64,000 bases of DNA, from NCBI GenBank assembly GCA_963691705.1, contig OY829542.1, positions 57,019,002 through 57,083,001 of the forward strand, written 5' to 3'. Every line of letters begins with the position of its first letter. The first letter of the stretch is position 1. Source of the stretch: Viola odorata. Its lineage: Eukaryota > Streptophyta > Magnoliopsida > Malpighiales > Violaceae. The position numbers were made by a program, and so were the translations under genes. The notes beneath the pieces were generated by a model that ran no database searches, was not told the origin of the DNA, and saw nothing but the letters and a program-made list of their open reading frames with translations. Positions 1-11,474 of the stretch are shown here, in pieces.

Positions 1-812
1 AACCGGTTCCAACTGGTCAACCAGACCTTCTCGCTTGTCAACACCATTTCTGGTCAAGCCCAAGACAATGACCTTATTGCCCTTGTAATTTTATTATGTA
101 TTATCACTTATTTTTCATGATCTTTTGTCGTTATCGTCCAACATGATTGCTTCTGTTTCTAGTGTTGCTTTTGATTCAAATTTCTCCTCTATTTTCTGTC
201 AAAATGAAATTAAAGAATTGAGCATGCAATTTTATTGCATTCCTATCAATTACGATACATGATACTAAACAAACATATATAGTATCAAGAAAGGCCAATG
301 TATTACATCAGTTATATGATTCAAGTTGGATGGCCAATCTCTTTGTACAATTCCTATTATTTTAATTCTTCCAAGAGAGTTAGTATTTCCATTCCTACTT
401 ATGCCGATTGGGTAGTCATTGGAATATGCAACTTAATTAGGCATGAGAAGCAAATTAAAGTTTCATGGAAAACAATTGGTAGTTCAACCCGTAGAATCGA
501 TTACGTTGTTACTACTCCCTCCGGTACGTTTTATATGACGTTTTAGCATTTACTTTTACTGTTTCGGAACGTATCTTAAGATGGCCGGAATAGTTACTAT
601 TTGAGACAATTTTACCCCGAATTTTTTCTCTGAAGTACGTTAAGGATTAACGTACGTTCGAAAAAAAGTACGGAATTTTTTGGGGTCAAATAGTGCCTCA
701 TCCGGCCTCCTCGATATGCGTTCCCTACTGAATATTGGGATGCGAGGAAGTCATATAATTTGTGCCAGAGGGAGTACATAGCAAAAGAGACGGATGATGG
801 AAGAAATCTTAA
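1..812. other. Non-genic left edge
   Basis: I see no supported gene here. An open frame at 298-546 (+, 82 codons) has no recognisable domain and is probably chance. Around 581-712 the sequence folds back imperfectly. GGCCGGA and ACTATTTGA near the left end are mirrored near the right end, and ACGTTAA lies near the centre. This suggests a decayed inverted-repeat element. Confidence 0.5.
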
Positions 813-822
813 GTAGACAAAC

Positions 823-998
823 GAGTAAAATTTGGGTACATACGATGTACCCACTACTCAGTACATCATAATGTATGATGATGACACGCGTTTAAAAGTG
901 TCAAAAATAATGGTATTCTAGCACTATTTGGGGTAGGTGTCATCATCCTACATTATGATGTACTGAGTAGTGGATACATATGTACCCAAGTTTTTTCC
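823..998. mobile_element. Foldback MITE, probably Mutator-like, with 10-bp target duplication
   Basis: The element is 176 bp and almost entirely palindromic. The left end reads GAGTAAAATTTGGGTACA and the inverted right end reads GGAAAAAACTTGGGTACA, matching at 14 of 18 positions. The inverted match continues for about 50 bp to GATGATGACAC on both arms. It is bracketed by the perfect 10-bp direct repeat GTAGACAAAC at 813-822 and 999-1008, which I read as the target-site duplication. That length fits Mutator-like elements (8-11 bp). There is no coding capacity. Confidence 0.8.
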
Positions 999-1008
999 GT
1001 AGACAAAC

Positions 1009-2739
1009 TTATTCAGAAGCTTAATCGATCGTTGCACGTAAAAAGTTATTTTTGTCTATTTGATTTAAGGTTAGGTTTTGTTCATGAAATGATCGAATTG
1101 ATCCCAATAAAAAAAGACAGTATCGTAATCGGTTTGATGCTTTTAGTTTTTGTTTTGTTTTCAATTAATTATTTTTTCTAATTAATCATAATGTTTTGAT
1201 GGAAAAAAAATGGCATATGCCATGTAAAACGCGACATCATGCTTGGGCCCACCACTTACGGTGACGTGGCATGTGAAACAACATGATGTGGAGATGTGAG
1301 GTGGTAAAATGCTGACGTGGCTCAACGACGTGGCAAGTGAAACATGGGTGACGTGGAAGATAACGTCGCCACGTTAGATTTCTGTCACGGTAGAGGCCAT
1401 TTATGTCAAAATGCTCGATTCGCAGGGTTGTAATTAAACAAAAAAATAGTTCAGGGACCACATTAATCATTTAATTAAAGTTCAGAGGTCATTTATGTCT
1501 TTTTACCGTACAATTTGTTAGTACCTCTAGTATTATTGTAAAAATAATAATCAAATTAACAAGATGCTTCATCTGTTTTTTCTCTTTTGGGTCGAACAAC
1601 ATAGGCCCTTCTCATGAAATGAAATTAGTTGAACGTTGAAACTCAATCGATCAGCGGCGCCTGCCACACAATATGTAGGAAGATGCCTCAAATTTGGCTG
1701 AGCTTCCACACTTCTTCTAATTATATAATTTATATTCAACTTCTATTTTCCCTTTTTTTTAATTCTTGCTTTTGATTCACAGTGCAATTGCTTTGCCTAC
1801 ATATATATATACACACGTAACTTTACCTTTTAACTTAAAGTACTTATTTAAGCCCTTTAGTGTTTTTTTTATATACATATTTTTTAAATCCGATGAGATT
1901 CAAATTTAAATTTAAGACTCTAGTAATAGGATTATAAATGAACCACTATTTAGGGTTCGGTTTAAAAATATCTCATCGAAGCTTGTTTAATAAGGGTCGT
2001 GGGCGAGGCTCAAGCTCATTTACAAAGCTTGTATTTGTGATGAGTCAAGTTTGAGTATTGCTATAAATTCGGCTCGTTAAACTTATAAGCTGGCTTGTTT
2101 ACGCTTATTTATAGGCTTGAGAGCTAAGCTTATATATTAAATTCTTTTAATTTTTATATTTTATAATTTTTGTTATATTATACTAATTCAAAAACAACAC
2201 AATCAACAAGCTAATGCAATTATATTAAAGTTGAATTAAACATAATGAGTCGTTTAAGTTTGATTAATAAATAAACAAATCAGGTTTGAACCAAACCTAA
2301 ACTTAAAGAAAAATAAACGACACAGGATGGCTTAACAAGTGGAAAACCAGCGAAGAAAACAAAGTAAACAATGTACATAAAGTGACAAACACATGACTCG
2401 CCATGTGAACATATATTTTGCGAGGATGAAAATTCTTCAATATAATTGATGCCTGACAAAAGTTGCACTACATAGAACACAAAGGCAAACAAACGAACAT
2501 CAACAACCAAGCACACCTTTGCAGCGAATGAACACTCCCTTGCTGGTGAGCAATAGTGTCATTCAAAGTCACGCGAGTCTCCTTTTGCTTCCTCTCCACA
2601 ATTTTTACACATAATAAAAGTAGAGACAAAAACAAGAGAACATGAAACACAATTTTCATTATTGGTATCATTATTACGACAGAACAGGCTCAAATGAAGC
2701 AAGGTTCAACCCAATTTTGTTCAGAAATAAAAAGAGCCG
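1009..2739. other. Non-genic, with an ACGTGG-motif cluster
   Basis: No gene is supported. Between 1264 and 1355 the motif ACGTGG occurs four times, and two similar phrases (near AGGCCATTTATGTC and AGGTCATTTATGTC) lie about 85 bp apart, which looks like transposon debris. From 1800 to 2300 the sequence is AT-rich and low in complexity. On the minus strand around 2515-2605 an open stretch ends at a plausible GT donor (GCAAAG/GTGTGC), but I could not join it to a gene. Confidence 0.4.
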
Positions 2740-3860
2740 CTAGCGTGAGGAAGAGGAGGAGAACTTTGACCTGTGACGATCCTCTAAACCAGAAACACTT
2801 TTTCTTTTGAAAAAAATGTCCAAATGAAAACTAACTATTTAATAAAATTAACTTGTTTTAGAAATAACAATGATATCAGCACATAGGGATTGTTAGAAAA
2901 CCAAAAGGCCGTTCAGGTGCAACCTTAACAGGATCCAAAAGTAGCTCAGCACAAAGAAAAACAGGATCCACAATAAAAGAAAGTTTAAACATGACACAGA
3001 ACAGGAACTAAAACAATGTTGCAAAAGTTATGAGATTAACATGGTCAGACGGCTCGCTATCTATTTTACAAGCGGTCGCAGTTAAGTAAGTATGAGTACA
3101 GGTTTTAACTTGCCTTGGTGTAGACACTGAATTCAATTATTTGTCCATTCAGTCATACGACATACCAAAAGCAACACAAATTTGTAAATCAAACCATTCA
3201 CTTCAACAATATTTCATTGCATTCAAACAAACTCCAATGCAATAGGATGATATAAGATTTCTCACCATTCTCAAAGAAGAATGTAGCTTCTTATTTTTTA
3301 GAACAATGTATATATATTCACACACATACTCTCTTTTTTATCAAATACATATTCAAAAACTTAATAACAAATTTGACCAGTGTTACCCTCTTATTAACCA
3401 CAACTTGTCAACTCAGTGTTGTCACTTCACATAGTTCATCATGAAATATTGTTGTAGTTTCACACAGCGAAAATGAGATTGGGGCACTCATTATACTTCC
3501 ATTATTGGAAAAAAACAGAATTAAAACATAAAGATCTTGTAGCAGAGCCAATCATCACAGATAAAAACGTGCGAATAACACGGACTCCAAGTTTAATCTA
3601 GTAAGTCCACTTTAACTATATTTGCGTTATTCAACCACAGGGAAACCAGGCCAAAAACAACATTTTCTATTTTGTATAAAAATGAATCCTCTATTTGATT
3701 ATTAAGAACACTTTTCATAAAGGAACAACAAAAGAAAGATAGTTTGAGACACCAGCCAACGGATATCTTACCAACTTTAAGATGCATATTCACATATCCT
3801 TTCTTTACCTTAACTGTGGCATAATACCTGAAATCAGTAAAAAAGGGTTGCATTATGATT
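2740..3860 (-). other. Possible stray exons of an unidentified minus-strand gene or of a 3' UTR
   Basis: Two minus-strand stretches look mildly coding. One, ending at a stop at 2740, reads EDRHRSKFSSSSSSR after a possible AG acceptor near 2797. The other, near 3770-3835, reads RYYATVKVKKGYVNMHLKVG after a CAG acceptor. They could be exons of an unrecognised gene, or chance frames in the 3' UTR and flank of the helicase gene upstream. I could not connect them into one reading frame. Confidence 0.15.
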
Positions 3861-4246
3861 CTCCTATTGAAAAAAAAAAAAGAAGCTTAGAGAAAGTTCT
3901 GTGCAAATTCATTCTCTGGGGTTAAAGGGCAAAAAAATCTTAAGGTTAACAGGCAACCACATCCATATCAAATAGATCAATAGGATTGAGCCGAGCAAAG
4001 AGCAAACACGTCAGTCATCAACCTAAAATATTGGGAAAAACAAAATGAAACAAACATAAATCAATAATAACAAGAATGTAAAACTGAAAATAATTTGATT
4101 GAAAAATCACCCGCAGAACTGACAAATCTACTCTTTGTTTGAAAAACTTTCCTCATTACCTCGAGGCAATGTAACGCAAATATATACAAGTGCAAGGAAC
4201 GGAATTGAAAGCAGAAACAAGGTGAGGCCAATCTTGAAACACTCAT

Positions 4247-7200
4247 TTAAGCCCGCCGTTTACTCAACCGCCATGAATTGGGTTCATGGTAACGGTCATA
4301 TAGAGGTTCAATGCGCTCTTGACGCTTGCGTTTGCTCATTTTCGTGGGGTCTGCCACTTTAAAGAATCTTGGTGCCAGTTCCACAAGCCATTTGGGATCT
4401 ACAACCGTAACTTCACGCATATACTCCTTGGTAGTCATTACAAGCTCATGATATATTACCCAATCTGGCTGTCTCTGAAAAAGTGCACTGCTTGGGTGGA
4501 TATAAACCGGCTGGTTCTCAACTAGAGTCCTATAACCCTCCTGTGGGTCCTTTCTGGCTGCATGGAAGAAGAATCCAGCTGTAATTGCTTTCCTTATCTT
4601 GGAAAAGTTTTTTCCACCACTCACAACATCTAATTTATACCTGAAACCAAAAAATATTGAGCTAGGTGACAACATTCAGAACCAATAAGCTAGATTATAA
4701 ACCAATAGGTGGCAACATTCATCCAATTCAAAAAAATAGGCTAGCAGAACCTTTTCATGAATTATTGCACAGATACAAGAGCAAATATGTAACTAATAAG
4801 CAACTTCTTCTTATCAGTTAGTTGTCCAGGAAATTAAGATAAGTCAATAGGAAAAGAAAAGAAAAGAAAAAGATACTAATAAGGAAAATAATATAGCAAA
4901 ACAGATTTTTCAAAAGAAAAAGAAGTTAAGATCATACTTGTCCATGATGGTGAGGAGCTGCTTTCTCACATCCTGTGCCCTTCTCAAAGATCGAGACTGA
5001 ACAAAGTTTTCGAAACACCAAGGGCCAGAAAAGTTCTTAGATTTCCACGCCTCATATACAGCAAGTAAGGTCAAATGATCCCCCTCAGGCTGGAAAAACT
5101 TAGCCCTCTTTTGATCAGCCTGGGCTTGCTTCTCTCTGGGGCGATAAAAGATATTGCCGGTCTGAATCATTGCAATGATTGTTAATATTTCATCACTGCA
5201 TCCAAGATCCACACTCGCCAGTAGCATCTTAGAGAGCGGTGGATCCAGAGGAAATTCTGCCATTTTTCTCCCCAATTTTGTCAGAAGCCCCTCCTCGTCT
5301 AGAGCTCCAAGACTGTACAACTGTTCCATGGCAGAGATGAGTGCCTGAGGTGAAGGTGGATCCATGAAGTCAAAAGACAAAAGATCATTAATCCCCATGG
5401 CCTTCATTGTCAATGTTGTCATCCCGAGATTAATTCGTTGGATCTCCGGAATACTGGTAGGGGACATCTCATTACGGTATGCACTTTCTGTGTATAGACG
5501 ATAACATTTTCCAGGTCCAGTACGCCCAGCCCGTCCAGCTCGTTGCTTGGCTGATGCTTGAGAAATCGGGGTAATAACCAAGGAATCAAGCCCTTGCTTT
5601 GGGTTGTATACATTTTGCTTTGCGAAACCAGGATCAATTACGTAAAATATTCCATCAATTGTTAACGAGGCTTCTGCAATGTTAGTTGCAACAACTACCT
5701 TCCTCTTACCAGGAGGGGCAGGATCAAAAATCCTTGACTGCATCTCACTGGGAAGTGCACTATAGACAGGTAATATAATCAATTCTGGAACATTTTTACC
5801 TAAACCTTTCATTCTTTCATAGAGAGACTGGCAAGCAAAATCAATCTCCTCCTGACCAGTCAAGAAGAGCAGGATGTCACCTTCGGGTTCCGTCAAGTGG
5901 ATTTGTAATACGGTGATCAGGGCTGCATCTAGATAGTCACTCTCTGGCTGTTTGGTATACAGTATCTCAACAGGAAAAGTTCTCCCTGGAATAGTGAATA
6001 TGTTGCAGTTGAAAAAATAACCAGAAAACTTCTCTGCATCTAGTGTGGCTGAAGTCACAATCAAGCGCAAATCAGGCCTTCTCTTCACAAGCTTCTTAAG
6101 CAGACCAAATAGAACATCAGTATGGATTGTCCTCTCATGGGCTTCATCAAGCATAATGACAGAGTACTGAGAGAGATTCTCATCTATTAAAATCTCTCTG
6201 AGTAACATTCCATCAGTCATGTACTTGATAACCGTGTCCGGTCCAGTACAATCCTCAAAACGAATAGCATATCCAACCTCTTCCCCCAAGCGACACCCAA
6301 ACTCTTCAGCCACTCTTTTGGCCACAGACATTGCAGCAACCCGACGGGGCTGTGTACATCCAATCTTACCCCTTGTAGTATAGCCTGCCTCAGCAAGATA
6401 TTGTGTTACCTGAGTTGTCTTTCCTGAGCCTGTCTCACCAATAACTACCAGAACTTGATTATCATGGACAGCCTGAATTAACTCTTTCTTCAATTTGTAG
6501 ATAGGCAAGCTCTGCCTCTGCTCCTGAATGGACAGCTTGGACCTTTGCCCAAAAGTCAAGGCTTTACCAAATGCATCTTTCTTCCATTCAGGCATGTCAT
6601 AAGCAGATAAGCCAACACCCCGAAGCTCCTGCGCAAGGTGCCTCTCACCAGTCTCAGGCATAGGGTCTTCCCAAGGACGATTCAGATCTTTTGGGATAGA
6701 ATCCAGCATGGTCCTCTGCTGCTGTTCCCTCACTTCTCTCCTCTCTTTTATAAGTGCAGACTGAAGTGCTGCTGCACGACTCAAAGACCCTTCAGGATTC
6801 TTGAAAATCTTCACAGGTGACACATCGACAGAATACCTAGTCTGCCCTTGCAAAAAGGCTGGTTCATCTTCATTCATCTCAATCTCAAGCTCTTCCTCAG
6901 CTCCCTCTTCTTGATAAAGCATCCCATCTCCTTCCTCATCATACATGGGATACTCATGCACGCTCATAACTCCTGAAGCAATCAATTGCTTTGCCTCCCA
7001 TCTCTCGGGTGAGCTCATTCTCTTCAAAGGTCTACGCGATTGAACAACATCATCCTCTTCCACAATCCTAATTCCTGAAAGGCCTGTCCGAGTTACTGGC
7101 CCCTCCTTGGATCCACCCAAGGAACGACTCCTAAGAGCATCATTGTCATCATCATCCTTACTGCTCTTCTTCAGTGGAAGCAAGTCCCTACCACTATCCT

Positions 7201-8083
7201 GGTCAACATCCCTCATTGAAAGACTCATTTTCTGCCCCGAAACAGCAATGACCTTAACAAAAACATCTTGGTCCCTCTTCACAGCATCCTTGGCATTGGC
7301 AACTCTCCTACTTGAAATCTGGGAAACATGAACCAATCCCTCCTTGCCCCTAAATTCGTTCAATTGCACAAAACAACCGGAATCCATGACTCTAGACACC
7401 CTTCCCCTATACACCTGGTACAGTTCAGGGTCATTGGAATGGCGCCTTGGAGGATCCCTTGGCGCCTCACCATCCTCACGGTCGTTGTCTCTATGCCTCC
7501 CTCTGCTCCTAGAATCATGGTTGGAATCCCTACTTGTATGCCTCTCGTCCCTGTCCCTGTCCCTGTCCCTTTCCCTATGTCTATCTCTATCTCTATCCAT
7601 ACCCCTATCCCTGTGCCTATCCCTTCTGCCCCCGTACCTCTCATGATGGTCGACTCCACTATCATCTCCTGTGTCCCCTTTTCTCAGCCTTCCGCTGGCT
7701 TCCAGCTCGAGTTCTTTTTCAAGTTCCTTGGCTCGGTCCTTGCTGTCTGAGATGGTGAGAGCTCTGAACTTAGATTTGCTGGTATGCGGCGGGGAAGCAG
7801 AAGTCTCTTTCTCTTTCGGCTCCGGCGGAAGAATGGCGTGGATTATGGTGAGGAGGGTGTGCACAAAGTAATCGGGCAAATCGGCGCCATTATCCTTTAA
7901 CTTGGAGTCGAACTCGTTGACAGTGGAACAACAGCGGCCCAACTCGGTGATGTACTCAGCCAGCACCTTGTCTCCAAATCCAAGATGCGATTCCAACTCG
8001 CTGCACACTTTGGAGACCAGAGAGAGATACTCTAGCTTCTTAAGCCCCTCCTTCTCCTTCTCGTTCTCCTTACCTTTCTCCAT
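4247..8083 (-). CDS. PRP22: DEAH-box pre-mRNA-splicing helicase, PRP22 type
   Basis: ATP-dependent RNA helicase that, in this family, releases spliced mRNA from the spliceosome in the nucleus. Two exons, 8083-4938 and 4640-4247, join in frame (AA/G) to 1,179 residues, close to the Arabidopsis PRP22-like protein. In order: a conserved N-terminus ([19 protein letters not shown], residues 13-31); a long Arg-Asp/Arg-Glu repeat with some Ser-Arg (about 150-205); an S1 RNA-binding domain (about 222-292); an acidic linker; and the helicase core with GETGSGKT (549-556), TQPRR, DEAH (646-649), SAT (678-680) and QRAGRAGR (847-854). The helicase-associated and OB-fold regions run into exon 2. I chose the ATG at 8083 because the family homology begins just after it. 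An in-frame ATG at 8203 would add 40 unconserved residues and is probably leader. TGGGCY motifs lie upstream. Confidence 0.95.
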
Positions 8084-8203
8084 GTTGTAGCCAATTGTTG
8101 TTGTTGGGGTTGGGATTAGGTTTAAAAAGCTTCTGGTTTTACGATTCTTCTTCTCCTTCTTCAAATCGGAGACAATTAGGGTTTGTTTGTTGAAAAGAAC
8201 CAA

Positions 8204-9105
8204 GTATGACTATATTATTAATGAAAGAGAGGAAAAAAAGAGAGAAAAAGGCGCAGAAGCAAAAAAACATGATTCCCATATTATGGGCCTCAGGCCCAAG
8301 AATGGTGTAGGAGCCCAATATAGGTAGGCCTTTTTGAACTTGTCAACTTGGTGTTTGCAATTCCGGGTCCAAGTATGTGATGAATTTCAAATTCCCTTGG
8401 TCTTTCTCGTCAATTCAGATGCTAATCCAATGAGTTCGTTCTCTCTGGTTAAATCTAAGAGTTGATTTTCTACAAAGCTCTAGCTACGTTTCTCTTCCTA
8501 AGTCAATCAAGATTTTTCAGTTCAGTTTTTTATTTTTAGAGATGTAGAACCGGACTGAACCATTTATTTTGATTCAGTCTGATTCTTTACATTACGGTTT
8601 AAAAAATAAATAACAAAACTCGGAACTAACTGGATTGAACTGGCGGTTCCTATTCGGTTCAGTTTTTGTACACCTCTTATTAGAATCCCTAAGAGGTCTA
8701 AATGGTTTGGACTTGAGTAGGTTGAAAAAAGACACCCTTGGCAAGAACGGCATTCAACCTTCTTCGGATTCTAACTGCGCATTCTTCCTTGCAGCTTGCC
8801 CATTTCACTTCCCCAGTATGAGTGACCCCCTTTCTCTTGTGCGCCAGTAATTATAGCTATGGACAATTGGCAAATAGGTTGGGCATCTAAAGAACATAAG
8901 ATTCGACACCAAACATAAAAGATTTTATACTATCAGTATATTGTTACCTCAAAATTATCTATTACGGATAGTATGAGATGAACACTATATGTTTGTTTGA
9001 ACACCAAACATGAAAGAGTTTTTCAATTAACTAGTCTAATAAAACTTTTGAAACCGAAAGAACAAGGTTTGGATTGCTTAGTATTTACTATTTAGCATTT
9101 AGCAT
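8204..9105. other. Intergenic: PRP22 promoter side and 3' flank of the BAHD gene
   Basis: No gene. The region 8547-8675 contains several AACCGGACTGAACC-like and GGTTCAGTTTTTGTACACC-like phrases, which resemble the ends of hAT-type non-autonomous elements. A similar short phrase (CACCAAACATAAAAGA and CACCAAACATGAAAGA) occurs twice, about 90 bp apart, near 8911 and 9002. Confidence 0.4.
8284..8317 (-). promoter_or_regulatory. Site II (TGGGCY) cluster upstream of PRP22
   Basis: Three TGGGCC/TGGGCT motifs or their complements lie at 8284-8289, 8293-8298 and 8312-8317, about 200-235 bp upstream of the chosen helicase start. Such clusters are typical of constitutively expressed plant genes for RNA and ribosome functions. 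Their action here is inferred. Confidence 0.5.
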
Positions 9106-10497
9106 TTAGAGATGGAGATGAGCAGTTGACATTGGTTGAAAAACAGAGTCAGACTCCAAGGCAGCTGCTAATTGTGGCCATAGGATAGCTGAGACAGTCC
9201 AGGAGCCATCATTCCGACCACTTGGCCTTTGGTTCATGTAACTCACACCAATCTTTTGTATTGTAGAGCACACTGTTCCCACCACTGGCCTTCCGAACCC
9301 AAACTCCAATTCCGCTACCGGAAACCTTCTCCCGGAGGACAACACGAGCGCCGGACCACCACGCCCCAGCACAAGGTTTGACATCATCACACCGGGCCTA
9401 TGGCACTCAACCCAATCAATCAAATCCAAGAAATGTTGTCTGTTAGCAACCTTGGCTATGGCATCATGAACAACGGTGGCCACATCTGATAAGGAACCAT
9501 GCTTCACCTCTCTAACACCTGCCTCCGCGACAGCCACGGACAAGACGTTCCCTATATAATTGGACATGGAATTCTTGTCTTCAGGATCACAAATTCCACC
9601 TCGTCCATCCACAAGCCAACCCATCTTGCACTTCTCGTGTCCCTCGCCGTGGATGGCTGCAGCCATAATCTTCCATGTGTAAGCTGAGAAAGCCTCAATC
9701 AGAGTTCTCTTGCGATCACCATGGGCGCAAGCGAGCTGATGAAGCCTGTGGATGCTGGAGGCCTCGATGTGATATAGGCGTTTAACCACGACACGGGTTA
9801 TTGTCGCTGGCATGTTCAAGATCTCCTCCATTGTGCACTTGACAAAGATTTGATCCAAACAAGGGTGGTAATATGGAGGGGAGCGTGGCCTGATGACAAG
9901 GTTTCTTCGATGATCCGGCATGCACGAGATGGGCTTATTTTGTGCGATTTCTGACCAGGAAAGCAGGAACCTGGAGAAGGCAGCGGCATCGCCGAGTGCG
10001 TGGTCAAAGGTGAATGTGATGGAAATGCCTCCACAAGGGTAACCGGTGGCTTGAACTTGCAGGGGGAAGTCATTGTCAATGACGGAGACAAGCTTCCCTT
10101 GCAAACAGTACTCATCAAGATTATACCAGTCCAGTTTGTTCAAGGCAATATTGGCGTGTCCTTCTGTGACAAGGGCGCCACTGTTATCGCATACGATCTC
10201 AGGCTCGCCACTGGTTGAGTTTGCCAGGATTCGACCAGCAAACGGGTGGTAGCAGTCTAGAGTTTGAGCAAGGGAGCACCTCAGGGACTCAACCATGTCA
10301 CCAAAGCTCATACCATTTGTGGGTTTGGGGTAGAAATACAGGTAAGTGACGGGAAAGCGGCCAGAGAGTAGGTCAAGGTTTGATAGGGTGAGTATTTGAG
10401 GGGTTGCCGATGGATTTACAGCTTTCACTATGCTTCTTCCACTCAAGATTACTTTCAAATTTCCTGGGGCTGGGGCTGCTGCAAATTGGACTTCCAT
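9106..10497 (-). CDS. BAHD-family acyl-CoA-dependent acyltransferase
   Basis: BAHD enzymes move an acyl group from CoA to an alcohol or amine in specialised metabolism, usually in the cytosol. This is a single exon with no intron. The catalytic HxxxD motif reads HALGD (166-170 counted from the chosen start). The structural DFGWG motif appears as EFGFG (398-402), a divergent form that lacks the Trp. The N-terminal pattern resembles hydroxycinnamoyl or coniferyl-alcohol acyltransferases (LSNLDLL, YHPFAGR), but the substrate cannot be read from the sequence. The open frame extends up to 10605 (499 codons). A TATA box at 10553-10545 puts transcription start near 10520, so the upstream ATGs at 10605 and 10521 would fall before or at it. 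I therefore prefer the ATG at 10497 (463 residues, normal for the family). An expressed 471-residue form from 10521 remains possible. Confidence 0.9.
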   Translation of the reverse strand: MEVQFAAAPAPGNLKVILSGRSIVKAVNPSATPQILTLSNLDLLSGRFPVTYLYFYPKPTNGMSFGDMVESLRCSLAQTLDCYHPFAGRILANSTSGEPEIVCDNSGALVTEGHANIALNKLDWYNLDEYCLQGKLVSVIDNDFPLQVQATGYPCGGISITFTFDHALGDAAAFSRFLLSWSEIAQNKPISCMPDHRRNLVIRPRSPPYYHPCLDQIFVKCTMEEILNMPATITRVVVKRLYHIEASSIHRLHQLACAHGDRKRTLIEAFSAYTWKIMAAAIHGEGHEKCKMGWLVDGRGGICDPEDKNSMSNYIGNVLSVAVAEAGVREVKHGSLSDVATVVHDAIAKVANRQHFLDLIDWVECHRPGVMMSNLVLGRGGPALVLSSGRRFPVAELEFGFGRPVVGTVCSTIQKIGVSYMNQRPSGRNDGSWTVSAILWPQLAAALESDSVFQPMSTAHLHL

Positions 10498-10544
10498 ATC
10501 ACTGTCTCCCTCTTCTTGCATAATGAATAATTGGTTACTACTAG

Positions 10545-10553
10545 TTTTATATA
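10545..10553 (-). promoter_or_regulatory. TATA box of the BAHD gene
   Basis: On the minus strand this reads TATATAAAA, about 50 bp before the preferred ATG at 10497. It is the main reason to reject the two upstream in-frame ATGs as usual start codons. Confidence 0.6.
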
Positions 10554-10605
10554 GAAGAGGGTGACATACTAGTTTCGAAGTAAGTATTTTACCCAGGAAT
10601 TTCAA

Positions 10606-11474
10606 TCGTTGATCCTGTTCTTGGTTGACTATATTGATGTTTCATCACTTCCAATTTTTTTGAAATTATGGAATGGTGGAGGGCCACCAGCTTGTTTGTA
10701 CAAAAAAAAAAGAATTAACAAATTAATAATTGCAATGACAATGGCAAGCAGCATCATTGATATCATTGAAATGTGGGGGAGGGGAATCGATACGAGTCTA
10801 AATAGTAGAAGATATGAACTAGCCTTGTTAGTCCACACAATCAAGAGGCCGAACCGTATCAGGAATATACTGCTAAAATGACATGCTGACATAATAATGC
10901 ATTGCTAAAGAGATGGATATTCTGCTTAAGGAAAGAAACGTGATTCTTTACAAGTTGAAAGAATCTTGGAATGAAATACATGCATCATAATAACAATGTT
11001 TATGCGGCCTCTACCTTAGCAACATCTCATGTGTTTTAAGACCTAACCAAAAAAGAAAAGAAACAATATCACCATTCTTATCTCTAGTTCTCTACCGCTA
11101 ATGGTGCTTGTTAATGCAATGCTTGACTTTTGGGGTGTCCAGACTCCGGAGTGCGCAAGTAATTGAGCATTATCAGCCAAAGAACTTTAGTCACAGATAT
11201 AATGCCTGAGTCACCTCTTAAGTAATAATTTAAGAGTGAAAGTGCTGCACAAATTTTCAGGCATCCTGTTGTTTAGAATCGTAAAGACATTTATTCAGTT
11301 CATCAGGAAAAAAAATGCTATTGAGCCTTGTAAATTGTAATGAGTAAACAAAGGAGAGATGTTTCTATAAAGATAAACTACCAAAAAGAAATTGGAAACT
11401 TCTGTAAACAAGTCTTTTGATTTTCCTCTTGCTAGAAAATTAGGAAAATGAAAAGCAAGAGACTGGAACAGACC
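10606..11474. other. Intergenic: BAHD promoter and CCR4-4 3' flank
   Basis: No supported gene. Open frames at 10609-10881 (+) and 10629-10892 (-) have no recognisable domain and lie in AT-rich sequence between the BAHD promoter and the end of the next gene. The part nearest 11474 probably holds the 3' UTR of the CCR4-like gene. Confidence 0.5.

Noticed and set aside
298..546. 82-codon frame near the left edge
   Set aside because: It is AT-rich, has no domain and no supporting context; probably chance.
7344..7646. Ser-Leu-rich 100-codon frame on the plus strand
   Set aside because: It is the antisense of the Arg-Asp repeat region of the PRP22 gene; the repetitive codons create the frame.
4910..8203. 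Start at 8203 for the helicase, giving 40 more residues
   Set aside because: The extra N-terminus is Lys/Arg-rich and unconserved; family homology starts just after the ATG at 8083.
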